A stretch of DNA of 64,000 nt from Epichloe hybrida (taxonomy: Eukaryota; Ascomycota; Sordariomycetes; Hypocreales; Clavicipitaceae), in the NCBI GenBank assembly GCA_019022495.1, contig JAFEKR010000051.1, positions 186,001 through 250,000 on the forward strand, in the 5' to 3' direction. This document shows positions 22,330 through 34,312 of the stretch, in pieces. The notes under the pieces are model-generated. The model saw nothing but the letters and a program-made list of their open reading frames with translations, searched no databases and was not told the origin of the DNA. The translations under genes and the position numbers were made by a program. How positions within the stretch are numbered: the first letter of the stretch is position 1; each line of letters starts with the position of its first letter.

Positions 22330-23448
22330 CCTTTTCCTCCCCTTAATATTAGCTTACTCTAATTAATTTTAATTAGACTTTGTTTACCCTAACTTATCAC
22401 GTAATCTTTCTTATCGTTTCGTTATAGAGGCCAATGGTATTCGCTTCTATGCTTGCTCTTATATGCATTGCTTGCGCACTGGTTACGCTAACTTTAAGAG
22501 ACGCCTGCTTATTAAGGCTGCTTTGCTAAGGATTATATGTAGTTTTCCTTGTTCTTTAGTTAGGGGCGCTGCTAGGGATAAGCAGTTAAAACGTTGCATT
22601 TAGTGCAATAAACGCAGTAATACCTATGAGATAGTGAGTCACTTAGTGTTCTATTATTATACGCCCCTAACTTACTAATATTTCCATACTAGGCCATGGC
22701 AATAATAGCTAGTGACTTTTCTAACCTGATGGTTATATATAAGTGGGTGGAAGCCCTTATAGGTGCCACTATTTCTACCCCGGATAAGGAGGCTATTTAT
22801 ATTTTTTTAGAGAAGACTCGCCGTGGCTTTGCTACCTATATCCTTAATTTAGTTATAGGATTTAACTATATAAACACCACGTACCGCATTGCCTTTAGGC
22901 TAACTAGTGCTGTAAAGGCGTATTAAGTCTGTTAAATCTTAACTAAGTTAGTGGTTATTCGCTAACTTTTCTATATAAGCTACCTTCCTTTCTTACTAGA
23001 ACTATCTAGTCTCTTAGTAGTAGTTATAGGTTGCTATAGTAGCTATAGCCCTATTTCCCTCTCTTCTAGTTTAGTCCTAGCTTTCTATTATCTATTTGCT
23101 AGGGCTTTACTAATGTTTTAATAGGAGGACCTAGAGGATACTATAGCTATGTAGGAAGCGCGTATAGTTCTTTAGCTCTATCTATTAGATCTAGGCTACG
23201 TTGCCTAGGCTATAGTAGTGCACTGCTTTTTCTATGCTATAGAGGAGGTGGTTTAGGCTAATAAGAATAAGGCGGAATATAGGTTTATAGATAATAAGGT
23301 TATCTCCTATATAGGGGCTATAATAGAGTGTTTTCTAGTTGCTTTACCTATGCTTTAGGCGCTATTTCCTTTGTTTTTCTATAATATAACGCAGGCCTAT
23401 AGGCAGAGTTTTTAGGTAACTAATAATGTTAAACCTTTACTATAGTGA
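22330..23448 (+). pseudogene. Unrecognised spliced antisense gene inside Gypsy-2, RIP-inactivated
   Basis: On the strand opposite to pol a coding-like frame runs between the pol 3' end and the 3' LTR. Exon 1 (start unclear, from about 22330 to 22633) is Cys/His-rich, with FYACSYMHCLRTGYANFKRR and KRCI-stop-CNKRSNTYEI. A consensus intron fits 22634-22692: GTGAGT donor, TACTAAT branch point, CTAG acceptor, 59 nt, phase 0. Exon 2 (22693-23448) contains an uninterrupted stretch MAIIASDFSNLMVIYKWVEA and later segments such as NKAEYRFIDNKVISYIGAII. Every stop in both exons before the final TGA is TAG or TAA, as expected from RIP of CAG or CAA. I do not recognise the product; Cys pairs in exon 1 suggest a metal-binding region, which is inference. 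It could be an accessory antisense gene of the element or a captured host gene. Confidence 0.55.
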
Positions 23449-26400
23449 TATTATTCCTTAATGCTTATAATTTGCTTATGTCTTGCTACGCTTTCTCCTT
23501 GTTTTACTTTAATAGAAGGTCTAAATTACATGTTAAGCGCCTTCTATATCTTCTGCTACTACCTATTAGTTATATTTACTTAGCTAACCCTTCTATTTCA
23601 CTAGGTATTTATTGCCTTTATAAGTCTTTCTGTAATCCTTAACTTCTTTAACCTTAAATTTGTTATCTTTATCTTTAAGGTCTAGCATTAGTATTTCTTT
23701 ATCTGTCATGTCTTCCTAGCAATTCTATAGCTCTAATAGACTAACGTGGAACACGTTATGCAGTTAACTATACTTATTAGGTAACGCTAGTTAGTATGCT
23801 TATTTACCTATAGCGTAAAGTATCCAAAATAGCCTAATAAATCTTAGGTTTAGCTTTCATTTCGCGTCCTTAAGTCTAATATTCTTTACTAATAGTAGTA
23901 CCAAGTCTCCTCTTTTTAAGGTTAACAGCTAGTGTTACTAGTTGTAGTACTTTGCCTATGCTTTGGTAGCTTTTACCTAGTTATGTGCTAGTTTCTTCCT
24001 AACCTTATGTAGCTTCTAGACACATGCGTAGGCTTCTAGGACCTTCCCTTCCCTGCTCTTATCCTTAAGAGCTAGACGAAACTTAGGTAAATAGCCTATA
24101 AGAGTATAGTTTAGGGAATAACCTATTATCCTATTAATAGCATTATTACACGCGAATTATACCATTAGGAGTAGTTTTAGCTATAGCTATTAGTTTTCTT
24201 TAATAAAGTATTATAAGTAATGTTCTAGTACTTAGTTTATTCTCTCTATCTATCTATTAGTTTAGGGGTAAAATGCTATCAAAAGCCTTCGCTTTACGCA
24301 TAATAGGTAATATATATCTAACTAGAATTAGCTTGTAAACACTAATCCTCTATTAGATATAATACCCTCTAGCGCTCTAAATCGTAACTTAATCTCCTTA
24401 TAGAATAGCTTTGCTAATTTAGCTACGTTAATTATAGTCTATATGGGGAGGAAGATAGAGTACTTAGTAAATTAGTCTATAATTACTAGGATTACGTTAG
24501 TTTCTCGGTTGCCTAGCCATACCAGTGGTAATCCTATAATAAAATCCATTAAGATCTCTGCCTATAGTCGCCTTAGTATTAGCAGTAATTCGAGGCTTCT
24601 ATACAGGCAGTACCTCCTAGCTACCACACGCTAGTATACTCCATAGCTAGACATATAGTCTAAAATAGCTTTACTTATTACTAGCTACTAATAGTAACGT
24701 TTTAGTAGTTTAAGAGTGCGTTTAGTCCTAAAGTAACCTACTAATAGATTATTATAGTGTAGCTATAGAAGCTCCTATTATAAGATAGGCTCCCACGGAA
24801 TAACTACCTGGTCTTTATATATCAGGAGGCCTCTTATGCTATATAACTATAGACTAGCTTTTCCCCTCCCTTTTACTTAGGAGTTAACCTTACCTCCGCG
24901 CTTTTATAGATCTAGATCTTAGTCCTATGCCTTCTATAGTAGTTACACTAATAGTTCATTTACCGCGGATTAGTAGGGATTTAGTAATATAATAGCCCCC
25001 TAAATTACTTATACTATGCTAACATCTTAAACACACGCTACCTTCTCCTTAAAATCACCCTTATTTAGCTAACCTATTACCAAATCCATAGTAGCTAACT
25101 AGCCTTCCACCTAGGCCACTCTTGCCTTAGTGAGTTCTAAGACTAGTATTATGCTATAACTTCTTTAATATATTAGTACTTCTTCTTCTACTATAAAGAT
25201 ATTTACCATCTTTCTTTAAAGCTCTAGTAGGAGCGCCCTATTTAACATAGGTTTGCCCTTATAATCAGACCTTCTTAACAGTGTGTCCGCGGGGTTACTC
25301 TTCCCTAGTCTATACTTAATTATAAAATAGAAAGGGCAGAGGAATATATACTATTATGCCTATCTTCTATTTAGCTTCTACTGCCTTATAAAGGTCTGTA
25401 GGTTGTAATAGTCTAATAGGACCTCCACAGGTATCTCTATACCTTTAATATAATATTACTAGTGTTTAAACGACTCTACTATAGCAAGCAGCTCTTAATT
25501 AGCTATGCTATAGTTACATTTAGCATCCGTAAATTTCCTTAACTAAAAGGCCACTAGATACTAACGGCCCTTATTATCCTACTAAGATAGAATTCCTACT
25601 ATTACGAAAATCAAGGCGTCTATCTTAATACACACTGCTTAACTCGGGTTATAGTATTAGAGTAAAGGCGCTTACTAAAAGGCATCTTTTAGCTAGTTAA
25701 ACACTAACCACTCCTTTTCTCTAAATATAAACCTCCTAGCCTAAATGCCATTTTAACTACCCTTCATTAGCGTATATAGTAGCGCTATAATCCCAGAGTA
25801 TCTATAAATAAACCATCAATAGAAGTTATAAAACCTAAGGAATAACTATATATCCTTAAAACTTATTAGCTCCTTCTATTCTCTAATTATATTAACCTAG
25901 CAAGTATCTATTAATATCCCATTAATAAAGAGAATAAATCCTAGGAATTCTACTAATTCTTTATAGAAAGAGCACTTAGAGGGTTTTATATATAACTCTG
26001 CTAACCTTATATGTTTAAGAACTTACTGAATATATTTAGTATGCTCCTCCTTTATCTTAGAGAAAATCAAGATATTATCTAAATATACTATATAAATAGT
26101 GTTAACTAGCCTATACAGCGCCTTATAAATATAACTCTAGAAAGTAGCTAGGGTATTTATTAACCTAAAAGGCATTATAAGGTACTTATAGTGCCCGTAA
26201 CACATATAAAAAGCTATCTTTCACTTATTGCCCTCTTTAATATAAATTCGGTAGTACGTATCCTTAATATTAATCTTAGAAAAGAAACAGGCCCCTTAGC
26301 ATTAATTAAGGATCTCTAAAATTAGGGGGAGAGCGTAGTAATTCTTCTGTGTTACCTTATTAAGCCCTTAATAGTTAACGTATAGCTAGAGTATTCTATC

Positions 26401-28361
26401 CTTCTTTAGCATAAATAAAATAGGCATGCCTACTAGGCTCTTTAAGGGTCTTATCTAGCCTTTCTTTAGGTTATTATTAATATATTCCTAGAGCTCTCTA
26501 AGTTTACTTTAGGAGAGAGAATAGATTAGTCTATATAGGGGTGTAGCTCCTAGTATAAGATTAATTGCGTGGTTAGTTAACTTCTTTAATAGGAGGCTCC
26601 TTACCTTATCTAATATAAACATGTCTTTAAACTTGTGTAGTTCCTCTAGGATATCTTTAATGGTTCTATATACTTTTGCCTCCTCTTTATCTTTAAGAGG
26701 GATAAACTTATTCTCTAATACGCCTATAATAGCATATATAATTATCTTATTACGCGTTACCTTTATAAACTTATAGGGAGTTAGTAGTAAAAAGGCTACC
26801 TTTCTCTTTTTAAACCACTATTCTTATAAGTATAAGCAAAGATATATATGTTCTTCCGTAAGTGTGTGTATTCTAATTAATATAGGGCTTCCTTTTGCTC
26901 TTAGGTCCCTGTTAATAGCTATGTATAGTAACTTAAGATCTTTCTCTTTACCCTATAAATCTTTAATTATAATAGGTACCTTATAGACACTATATTAGGG
27001 GACTATTAGAGCCCTTACTGCCTTTAAGATAGGTGCTATAGCCTTAGCCTAATTAAGCTTATAAGTCTATATAAATTAGGCGCTTATAATATTAATCTTA
27101 GCGTACTATTAAGATCCGCTACTATTCTAATATCTTTATGCCTATAAATAGTAACTAGTGTATAGAATTAGTGTCCTATTAGTACCCTAGTGTCTAAGGT
27201 AAAGGTAAGGGCTTTTACTTTTACCTCTAGGAGTTTTCCTAGCTCTCTTACTAGTCTTTCCTTAGCTTATTATAATTATAAATAAGGTGCTCTATGCTAC
27301 TATAATTAAAGCACTATTTTCTTCCTTATAGTCTATTATTATTTAGATAGGTAGCTAGGGTCTTTTCCTTATCCTTATCCTTATCTCTTTGGTCCCTATT
27401 CGGCTAATGCCCTTATAGGGAGTTGTGTCTTTAGTATTAAGCCGCCTTATATAGCCCCTTCTCTTCTAAATTATTTAGCTTTTACTTATTCTTTAATATT
27501 ACCTCCTAGAATCACTAGGCGAGTTATATAATATCTTCTCGTGTCAGACTAGTAATATCTATGTGTAAGTTAATATAATCTTATAAGTTAGGAAGTAATT
27601 TCGTAAAGAATATAAGAGCACAGGTCTTTTCTAGAGCGTATTCTAGGTGTTTCTCTAGCGAATCTAAGTAGATGCTAAACTTAATAGGACTCTGGCCCTC
27701 CTTTTGCTTTGTGTTTTCTAGCTACATAGCTATTTATGTATTACGGCTTACGGAGTCCTTAAGTAGCGTAAGGGTCTAGTCTTAGAATTTATCCTAGTTA
27801 TCCTTAGGGTAATCTTAACTATTAGCTAGTTATTCTTTAACATATTGGTCCTATCTAGCCTAATAGTTTGTATGCATATAGTTAAGTGTAAAAAGGATCT
27901 TTTAGTTATCCTAGCAATACTTCTTCTTTGCCCCCTTAAAGGCATAGTTAAGGTTATTAAGCTATATCTTATGCTTCTATGGGTTTATAGGGTGTTAAAG
28001 TTCTATAATATTTCAGACCTTAACTTCTTAGCTACTAAGGCTTAAGGATAAACTAGCCTTTTGGCCCCTTTTTACTAGTCCTCCTCCTCTATAAGATTAT
28101 ATTAAGTTAGTAAGCTCCTTTTCTTAATCCTATAGTTCCTTAAGTCGCTTAAGCTAGGTAATTCGCTCTCTAACCACTACCTCTTCTACCCTTATAGTAG
28201 AGGGTGTAGCTTTAGATAGGGTTATAGAACGTAGCACATCCCTAGCTATAGTATTACTATTATCTAGCTAATCCTAAGTAATGCGTAGTATAGTTTTAGT
28301 GGATCAGGTTATTCTCCCCCCTATATTACTCTTAGGTAGCTAGTAGGAGAAGCTTTAGAAT
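23449..28361 (-). pseudogene. Gypsy-2 gag-pol remnant
   Basis: Read on the minus strand with RIP stops. The RT active site at about 26060-26100 reads YLDNILIFSK (family YxDDILIFS, one Asp mutated to Asn). The integrase core at 24230-24555 shows MDFIIGLPLV, LVIID, GIISNRGLVFTS (family SDRGxxFTS) and AFYP-stop-TN (family FHPQTDGQ). A chromodomain tail at about 23520-23620 reads KYLVKQKG then KYN and AEDIEGA. The chromodomain places it with chromoviruses. Gag and protease are expected between about 27.1 and 28.3 kb but were not resolved residue by residue. Confidence 0.85.
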
Positions 28362-28551
28362 TATAAGAATAAAGGGATAGCTAGGTAAGAGGTATAAGGG
28401 CGTTTATATATTAACTAAAGCTTGCTAGGTCTAAGTGTGTTATGCGTGCGAGTCGCTAGCTTATAGCTAGTGGCTTGCTAGTGTTACGTGGTCCTAGCCC
28501 TTAGTATAGTGCGCCGGCGGGGTGCACCCGTGTTGTGAGCGGAGCCTCACA
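28362..28551 (-). repeat. Gypsy-2 5' LTR (right copy)
   Basis: 190-bp partner of 21991-22180. It starts TATAAGAATAAAGGGATAG (RIP-changed from TGTGAGAAC) and ends GAGCCTCACA, followed by the second TAGAC target copy at 28552-28556. Confidence 0.92.
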
Positions 28552-28556
28552 TAGAC

Positions 28557-31500
28557 CTAAGGAACATATAGAGTTTATAGAAAATAATTAAGAGATCCTA
28601 AAAGAAGTTAAGGAAATCTTAAGGGGAATAAATATATAGATTTATAAATAAATAAATAAGTTAGACTTAAAAAAATAAGGACCATAGATAATATTACTAG
28701 TAATTATTCGTAGGGGTTAATAATTAATCTAATACTACTAGTTAAGAATAGGAGAATAAGCTTTAAATAGAAAACAACTAAGAATTAGACATAACACATA
28801 CATTAGGAGGATGGATTATTAGAAGATCACATTGCTAAAACTAGAAATAAAGAAGTATTAGCTTAGATAGAGAAAGAAGAATAGGAAGTATTTATAAATA
28901 GCAAGAAAATAGAAATTAAAATAGAAAGAATAATTATAAGTATTACTAAGTTAGATAATCTAGAAGACAATAGTATAATACTTAGAATAGAGGACTAAAC
29001 TATATTAGGGCAATACAAATTAACTTTAATTAATAGCGCCATAGTCCTATAGAAACTAATTTAGACTTTTAGAATAAATAGCTTTGCTAATAAGATTACT
29101 AATAAGATAGAAATAAAACTACTTACCTCTTACTTCTCTAAACTAATACCTATAGGATAAATACCTAAGAAATAAAGAATCACCTAGAGTTAACTTAAAT
29201 AAAGGGAGAAGGCCTAGAAAAGAGAGTAAAGCAAAAACACTACTTATAGTATTATAAAGCTTAAATAGCTAAACTAAATAAAGGAAGAACTTAAAAAGAA
29301 TAAAACAACCTCTAACCTAATAGAAAATAAGGAAATAAAACTATTAGACCTCCTAGAAATACTTATAGGATTAGCTTAACTACCCTAGTAAGATAAGTAT
29401 AATCTAGACACTAATAGACACTAGAGAGACCTAATTTATATAGGAAAATAGAAAATCAAGGGGTCTACCTAGGGAAATAAAAAACCCTATATAAATAGCT
29501 AGATTAAAGTTTCACCTTAGAAAACATTAGATAGGTTACTATATTCTAAGGACTTAGCTATAGAGTAAGTAGCTAAATACGCCCTAGACACGCTAGAATA
29601 CGCACATGCATTAATTTATATATAAAGTTAGAAAATTAAGGGGTCCCCCTTAGAAATCAGAAATCCTTATATAAATAAGAAGTAGTAAGGCTTAGTAGGG
29701 GAAACTAGCGCTAGCAGGCGTTATATTATAGACTTAGCTAATTTAGCTTCACTAGGAAAGCGTACACTAGGTATATAGGACATAGCAAGACAGACTAGTA
29801 AGTTAATTTATATAGGAAGTTAGGAAATTAAGGGCTACCCCTTAAGATTCCAAAATCTCTATATAAATTACCTATTATTTACCTTACCCCCTAAAACTAT
29901 TATTTTATGGTTTAAGAATTTATATATAATACTAGGAAGCCATGTGGGAGATAATAACTAGAGAATAATAATTATGTGATTATATTATACTTTTAAAGAC
30001 TACTTTATTTTAAAGCTTAAAGATATACGCACTACTAATCTTATTTAGTATTATATTAACTTAATCCTAGGAGCGAAGCCTAGTAAACGTAAATAATATA
30101 AGTATTCCGCCGCTTATTAAGGTTTCTTAAAACAGGTTTTCCTAGTAATAGAGAGGGTAGGAATTATTATCTACGGTAACTCTAAATAGGTTACACTAAT
30201 AATTTTCGCTCTAAAACCTAGATAGAAGGTTTTCTAAGTAGTTTATAACTACAGAGATGTAAATAGCAAAATAATTAAACTAGGTTATCCATATTATAAT
30301 ATAGAGGCTGATCTGGATTTAATTCATTATGGTCGCTCTTAGATTCTGTTGTAGACTAATGCTTTAAACGGATTTTAGGCTATTAGTATCTATCCACCTA
30401 ATAAACATAAATTAGCTTTTACTAGGCTAAACGGAATATATTATTATAATAACATAGCATAAGGATTAAAGGGCTTACTAGTAACTTACGCTAGATTTAG
30501 AGACCTAACTTTTGAATACCTCTTTTTCTAGGATAGTACTAAGAGTAAATTAATTCTGGGATATATAGAAGATTTACGCACTTCCTTTTCTATCTATATT
30601 AATAATTATTACTTAGGCTTAGAAATATAGGAAGACTATTTTAATTTCCTCTAGAAAAGGTACTTTCTAAGAGTTACCTAGGCTTTAATTAGGTTAAGTA
30701 AACATAAAACTACCTTATTTGCTTCTAAAGTTAAATATATTAGATATTCCTTAAAAGATAGAAAGATATAACTAGCTTAAAAACATTATAACTAATTTAC
30801 TATCCTAGCTAAATAATTCAAAGACTAACTACCCTAATCCTAGGATAAAGTACTTATACTTATTTACCTAACTTTATTCCTATAAAAATTTATACTAGGA
30901 AGATCTAACTTAGTGGTTACTATTAAGAAAGCTTTCTTTTATAAAAAACTAAAAATAATAAAGATAGGAAAACCCTCTATCTAAAGAGAAGAGATATTAA
31001 AAGAAAAACCTAAGTAAACACTAGAAGCTTAATAAGTAATATAGAAAATATATAAAAGTATCTAAGAGAACGCTATATTTAGCGCTAGACTAGGATTATA
31101 GTTTTATATAGCTATAGATGCGTTAGATACTAGAATAGGAGGAGTATTATTTTAGATAGAAGATATAGAACTAGGAACTAGTGTTATAGATATAAACTTT
31201 CTAAAAGTATGAATTATTATGTGGATATTATATTAGCTAGGAGATGCTAAGAAATAATACTCTATACTAGAAAAAGAGATGCTTGTGATTATAGTAGGAC
31301 TAAAAGAAATAAGATAGTTGCTTAACTATTTACTACACTTATTAAAAGTCTATATAGATTATAAGGGCATTATTAATTTAATAGCAAATATATCTGAAGT
31401 CTATAGGAAGGTAGCCTGCTAGGTAAACATACTCTAAGAATTAAACGTGGAATATATTCACTACCTAAACACTATAAAGATTATAAAGATCGCGGATAGA

Positions 31501-33072
31501 ATATTATAGATGCTAGATTATCTAAGATTAGATCTAATCTTAGTGAATAGAAGAATAGGAGTTAACATTATGCTAGCTATAGGAGACTAACTAATCTTAG
31601 TCTTAATAAATATAACTTTAATTCTACTAGAGAGTAGGAGTTTAGATAAAGATATAATAAAGAAGTTATACTAAGGACTTCTTAAATAGTTTAAATTAAT
31701 ATAGTATAGAGAAATCCTATTAGCTATGGTTTTTAGACACTAAACTATCCTAAATAAATAATATAAACTTATTTAGTGTTAATCCTTAAAGTATTAAATT
31801 TTTAATTAGACTTTGTATTATTTAGAGTCTAATAAGTTATTAGTAAAATATATACTATCTACTAGAGTGCCTAAGAAGTTATAGGAAGCCTATAATATAG
31901 GAGGATATTTTAGGACTATAATTATAATATATAAACTCTAGGGAAAGTATTTTTAGCTAAACTAAAGCAAATATATAGAATTATACTATTACTTATACCT
32001 AGTATATTAACAAACTAGGACATAAGTTCCTTAGATAGATCCTAAGACTATTATAGTATTAGAACCATAGGGATTAGTTATAATAGACTATTTAGGTCTA
32101 ATAACACTAAAAGCAAAGAATAGAGACGCATATATATTAGTTACTATAAACTATATAATAAGATTTACGTTAGGATAATCCTATAGAGAGGCTATAGGAG
32201 ATTTTATTATATAAGCTTAGAATAAGAGTTAGAGCCTAATATTTAAATAGCTAAGAAGAATCTATTATAATAATAGCTTATACTTTAAGAACCTAATATT
32301 TTAAGTGGCCTTAGAGAAACATAGAACTATAGTAATATATAAACTAGTTTCACACCTATCTTTAATAGGATTAGCTAAATGGAATATAAGACTTATTAAA
32401 GGATAACTAATAAAATAAGCTATAAAGAGAAATAGAATTTCTCTGGACGCCTAGAATTAAGTAATCCTAAGTATTATAGTGATTATTAATAATTAGTATA
32501 TATTAAGTATTAGGATAAGCCTAGTAATATTAATAATTAGATTTAAACTATTTACGAAATATATAGGAGTGGAAGAACTTAAGACTTTAAAATTAGAGAA
32601 TCTAGAAATAAATAACTTAGAACTACTATAAGAAATAAATCTATAGAACTTAGACTTATAAGAGAAGCAAAGGGAGTTAGTTTAGATATGTAAAGTAAAT
32701 AATTAGGATAATACTATAAAACCTAGATAAAGTTTTAAGGTAGGAAATCTTATATAGGAGAAGATAAATAAAGAGAATAAGTTAAAAGGAAAGTTCTATA
32801 AGACCTAGGGGAAACTATTAAGGGTTATCTAGAAGGTATCTTTAGTAATATATAAGATTAAACTATTAGAAGGTAGGATAGTAAGAAAAATCTACCTAGA
32901 TAACCTAAAACTATACATCCTATAATTAGAGAAACTTTAACTATCTAGACTAAACATATAGAACCTAGCTAATTAGGGAACTAAGGATTATATTAATTTA
33001 GAGAAGGATAAAGTATTATAATAGAAGAATTAGGGTGTTAGGGTTAATACTAATAGAATATCCCCCCTAGCC
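28557..33072 (+). pseudogene. Gypsy-1 RT-RNase H-integrase remnant
   Basis: Pol resumes after the Gypsy-2 insertion. RT shows YNYRDVNSKIIKLGYP (30243-30290) and an active site reading SIYINNYYLGLE (30588-30625), which before RIP would be an YIDDYY-type motif, not the usual YxDDIL. RNase H shows FYIAIDALDTRIGGVLF (about 31108-31155) and EKEMLVIIVGLKEIRQLLNY. Integrase shows DYLGLITLKAKNRDAY (about 32090) and a downstream basic GPY-like region. Numerous TAG/TAA codons; non-functional. Confidence 0.82.
29431..29870 (+). repeat. Three imperfect ~60-bp repeats in the Gypsy-1 protease-RT interval
   Basis: Related segments start near 29431, 29611 and 29802. Each runs from TTTATATA through AAATTAAGGGGTC-like core to TATATAAAT. 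Spacing is about 180-190 bp, so the longer unit may be about 60 codons. They lie upstream of the RT domain in the plus-strand pol reading. Confidence 0.65.
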
Positions 33073-33199
33073 TATTAAGTAAGGAAATGGCTTATATAAT
33101 AAAAGGTAAATTAGAGTAGTAGTAATTATAGGGAAACCGTAGCTAGAGTAGATACTAATTAACCATCATCATTACCACTATCATTTTGGTACGAGTTCA
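33073..33199 (+). repeat. Gypsy-1 3' LTR
   Basis: 127-bp partner of 17733-17859. It begins TATTAAGTAAGGAAATGG (RIP-changed) and ends TTTTGGTACGAGTTCA (unchanged), followed by CCCCC of the flank. The outer 60 or so bases are the less mutated part, mirroring the left LTR. Confidence 0.92.
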
Positions 33200-34312
33200 C
33201 CCCCGTCAAAGCGTCCGTCAGTGGAGATGAGTCCGATGGCCTAGCACATGGGGGGGCGAAGGGGCGCCACCGATAAACTTTCAGTCAATCCGCCACCCCT
33301 TCTATCCTTAACCCCATTTAAAGATGGCGAGGCCGCCCTGACGGCACATGCTAATATCGTGGGCCCTACTTTACACTCCGTCATGAGGCATTTGTGACAT
33401 TTGTGACACCATCTTGGAAGAGCAAGAACACTAGAATCAAGATCCCTCAAGCGTAGCATCCATTGGCGGGCGTCTCTTCACTAACAACCGACCAAATTAT
33501 GTACACACATATATGTAGGGACGCAAAGCCACCCACACCCGATTCAGCTTCTGGTGGCAGGTACCAACCTGGCTCGGGACCAAAGGTCGCACGAGCAATT
33601 TGGGACCACATTAGGTCCGATGTCATCTACATGGCGGGCGATAGATTGCTCCCTGCTAGCAATGGAGAAGATGAATACGAAAACTGATACCATTGTTTGA
33701 CTGTGCTTTCCTTGCATCAACATCCAACTACCTCAAGAGCTCCGTGAGTACACTTCCGTCACATGGTGCCACCTGTTGCATGAGACCCCCCCTGTTATCC
33801 CGAGGTAAAATCATGCATGTATGGACGAGGAAGCGATGCATGTGTGGACGAGGAAGCGATGCACTTCGCGGCGCGGCAGCAACAGCAAATTTCACTCGAA
33901 ATCGCATAACCTCGGTCCGTTATTAAGGTATATTCCGCCATAAACTCAACGTTCCAGTCATAGATTTTCCAATAGACCCCCCGTTAGCTTCCAAGTATCT
34001 CCCTGTTCGTGTCCGTATTCCCAAAACCAGACCCTGCCCCCAAAATCCATCAACACCATGGTTTGGTGACAAGTTAAAACTGATGTCTTCCGGGAGACGA
34101 ACGTGTGAGCGCCATTCACTCTCGAATCCCTTGAATTTTTTTCAAGCTGTTACAGCGTGGTGGCCGTCGTCGCTTACGCGGTCATCGTTGAGTAGAATCA
34201 TACATCTCCGGGATCATTCCTCGAGAAATGGTGCGACGACAAAACCCCTCTATGAGTACGGACTGGGCGCTCTGTCGAATCAACTTGACCATCACGTAAG
34301 CCCCGACGACAC
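33200..34312. other. Unique intergenic DNA right of Gypsy-1
   Basis: 1113 bp of normal composition between the retrotransposon and the YOP1 stop codon. It includes a 23-bp tandem duplication (listed separately). Short open frames here (for example 33463-33687, which needs a TTG start) have no features I can support. Confidence 0.5.
33815..33860. repeat. 23-bp tandem duplication
   Basis: Units 33815-33837 and 33838-33860 are adjacent and differ at one position. Both contain TGGACGAGGAAGCGAT. The cause is unknown; slippage is the simplest explanation. Confidence 0.9.

Larger units (their letters stand above)
21991..28551 (-). mobile_element. Gypsy-2: complete minus-strand Gypsy element nested in Gypsy-1
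   Basis: A 6561-bp element bounded by 190-bp LTRs with perfect inverted termini TGTGAG..CTCACA (in the less mutated copies). It is flanked by an exact 5-bp target duplication, TAGAC at 21986-21990 and 28552-28556, so insertion was by a standard integrase. The coding strand is minus: reverse transcriptase near 26.05-26.10 kb, integrase at 24.23-24.56 kb, chromodomain at about 23.5-23.65 kb, and gag presumably 27.1-28.3 kb. RIP has put stop codons throughout. Between the pol end and the 3' LTR is an extra coding-like stretch on the opposite strand (listed separately). The element lies between the protease and reverse transcriptase of Gypsy-1, so it is younger. Confidence 0.92.
17733..33199 (+). 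mobile_element. Gypsy-1: RIP-degraded Ty3/Gypsy LTR retrotransposon, split by Gypsy-2
   Basis: A 15.5-kb block of very AT-rich DNA bounded by 127-bp direct repeats. Removing the nested 6.6-kb element and one copy of its target duplication leaves about 8.9 kb. Reading the plus strand with TAG/TAA taken as mutated glutamine codons gives, in order, Gag with a decayed zinc knuckle, an aspartic protease, reverse transcriptase, RNase H and integrase. That is the Ty3/Gypsy order. The LTRs start TG (TA in the right copy after RIP) and end CA (TA in the left copy). The flanking bases are C-rich on both sides (CCCC before, CCCCC after), so a target duplication of at least 4 bp is possible. No frame is functional: the element is dead. 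Confidence 0.9.

Noticed and set aside
27845..28045. Plus-strand open frame inside Gypsy-2
   Set aside because: It is antisense to the expected gag-pol, has no paired exon and no coherence beyond its own length, unlike the frame at 22330-23448.
17733..33199. AT-rich block as a centromere or mitochondrial DNA insertion
   Set aside because: The bounding LTRs, target duplication and retroelement domains explain the block, and AT-richness follows from RIP-type transitions.
33463..33687. 74-codon open frame in the flank of Gypsy-1
   Set aside because: Needs a TTG start, has no splice context, motif or membrane segment, and lies next to short repeats.
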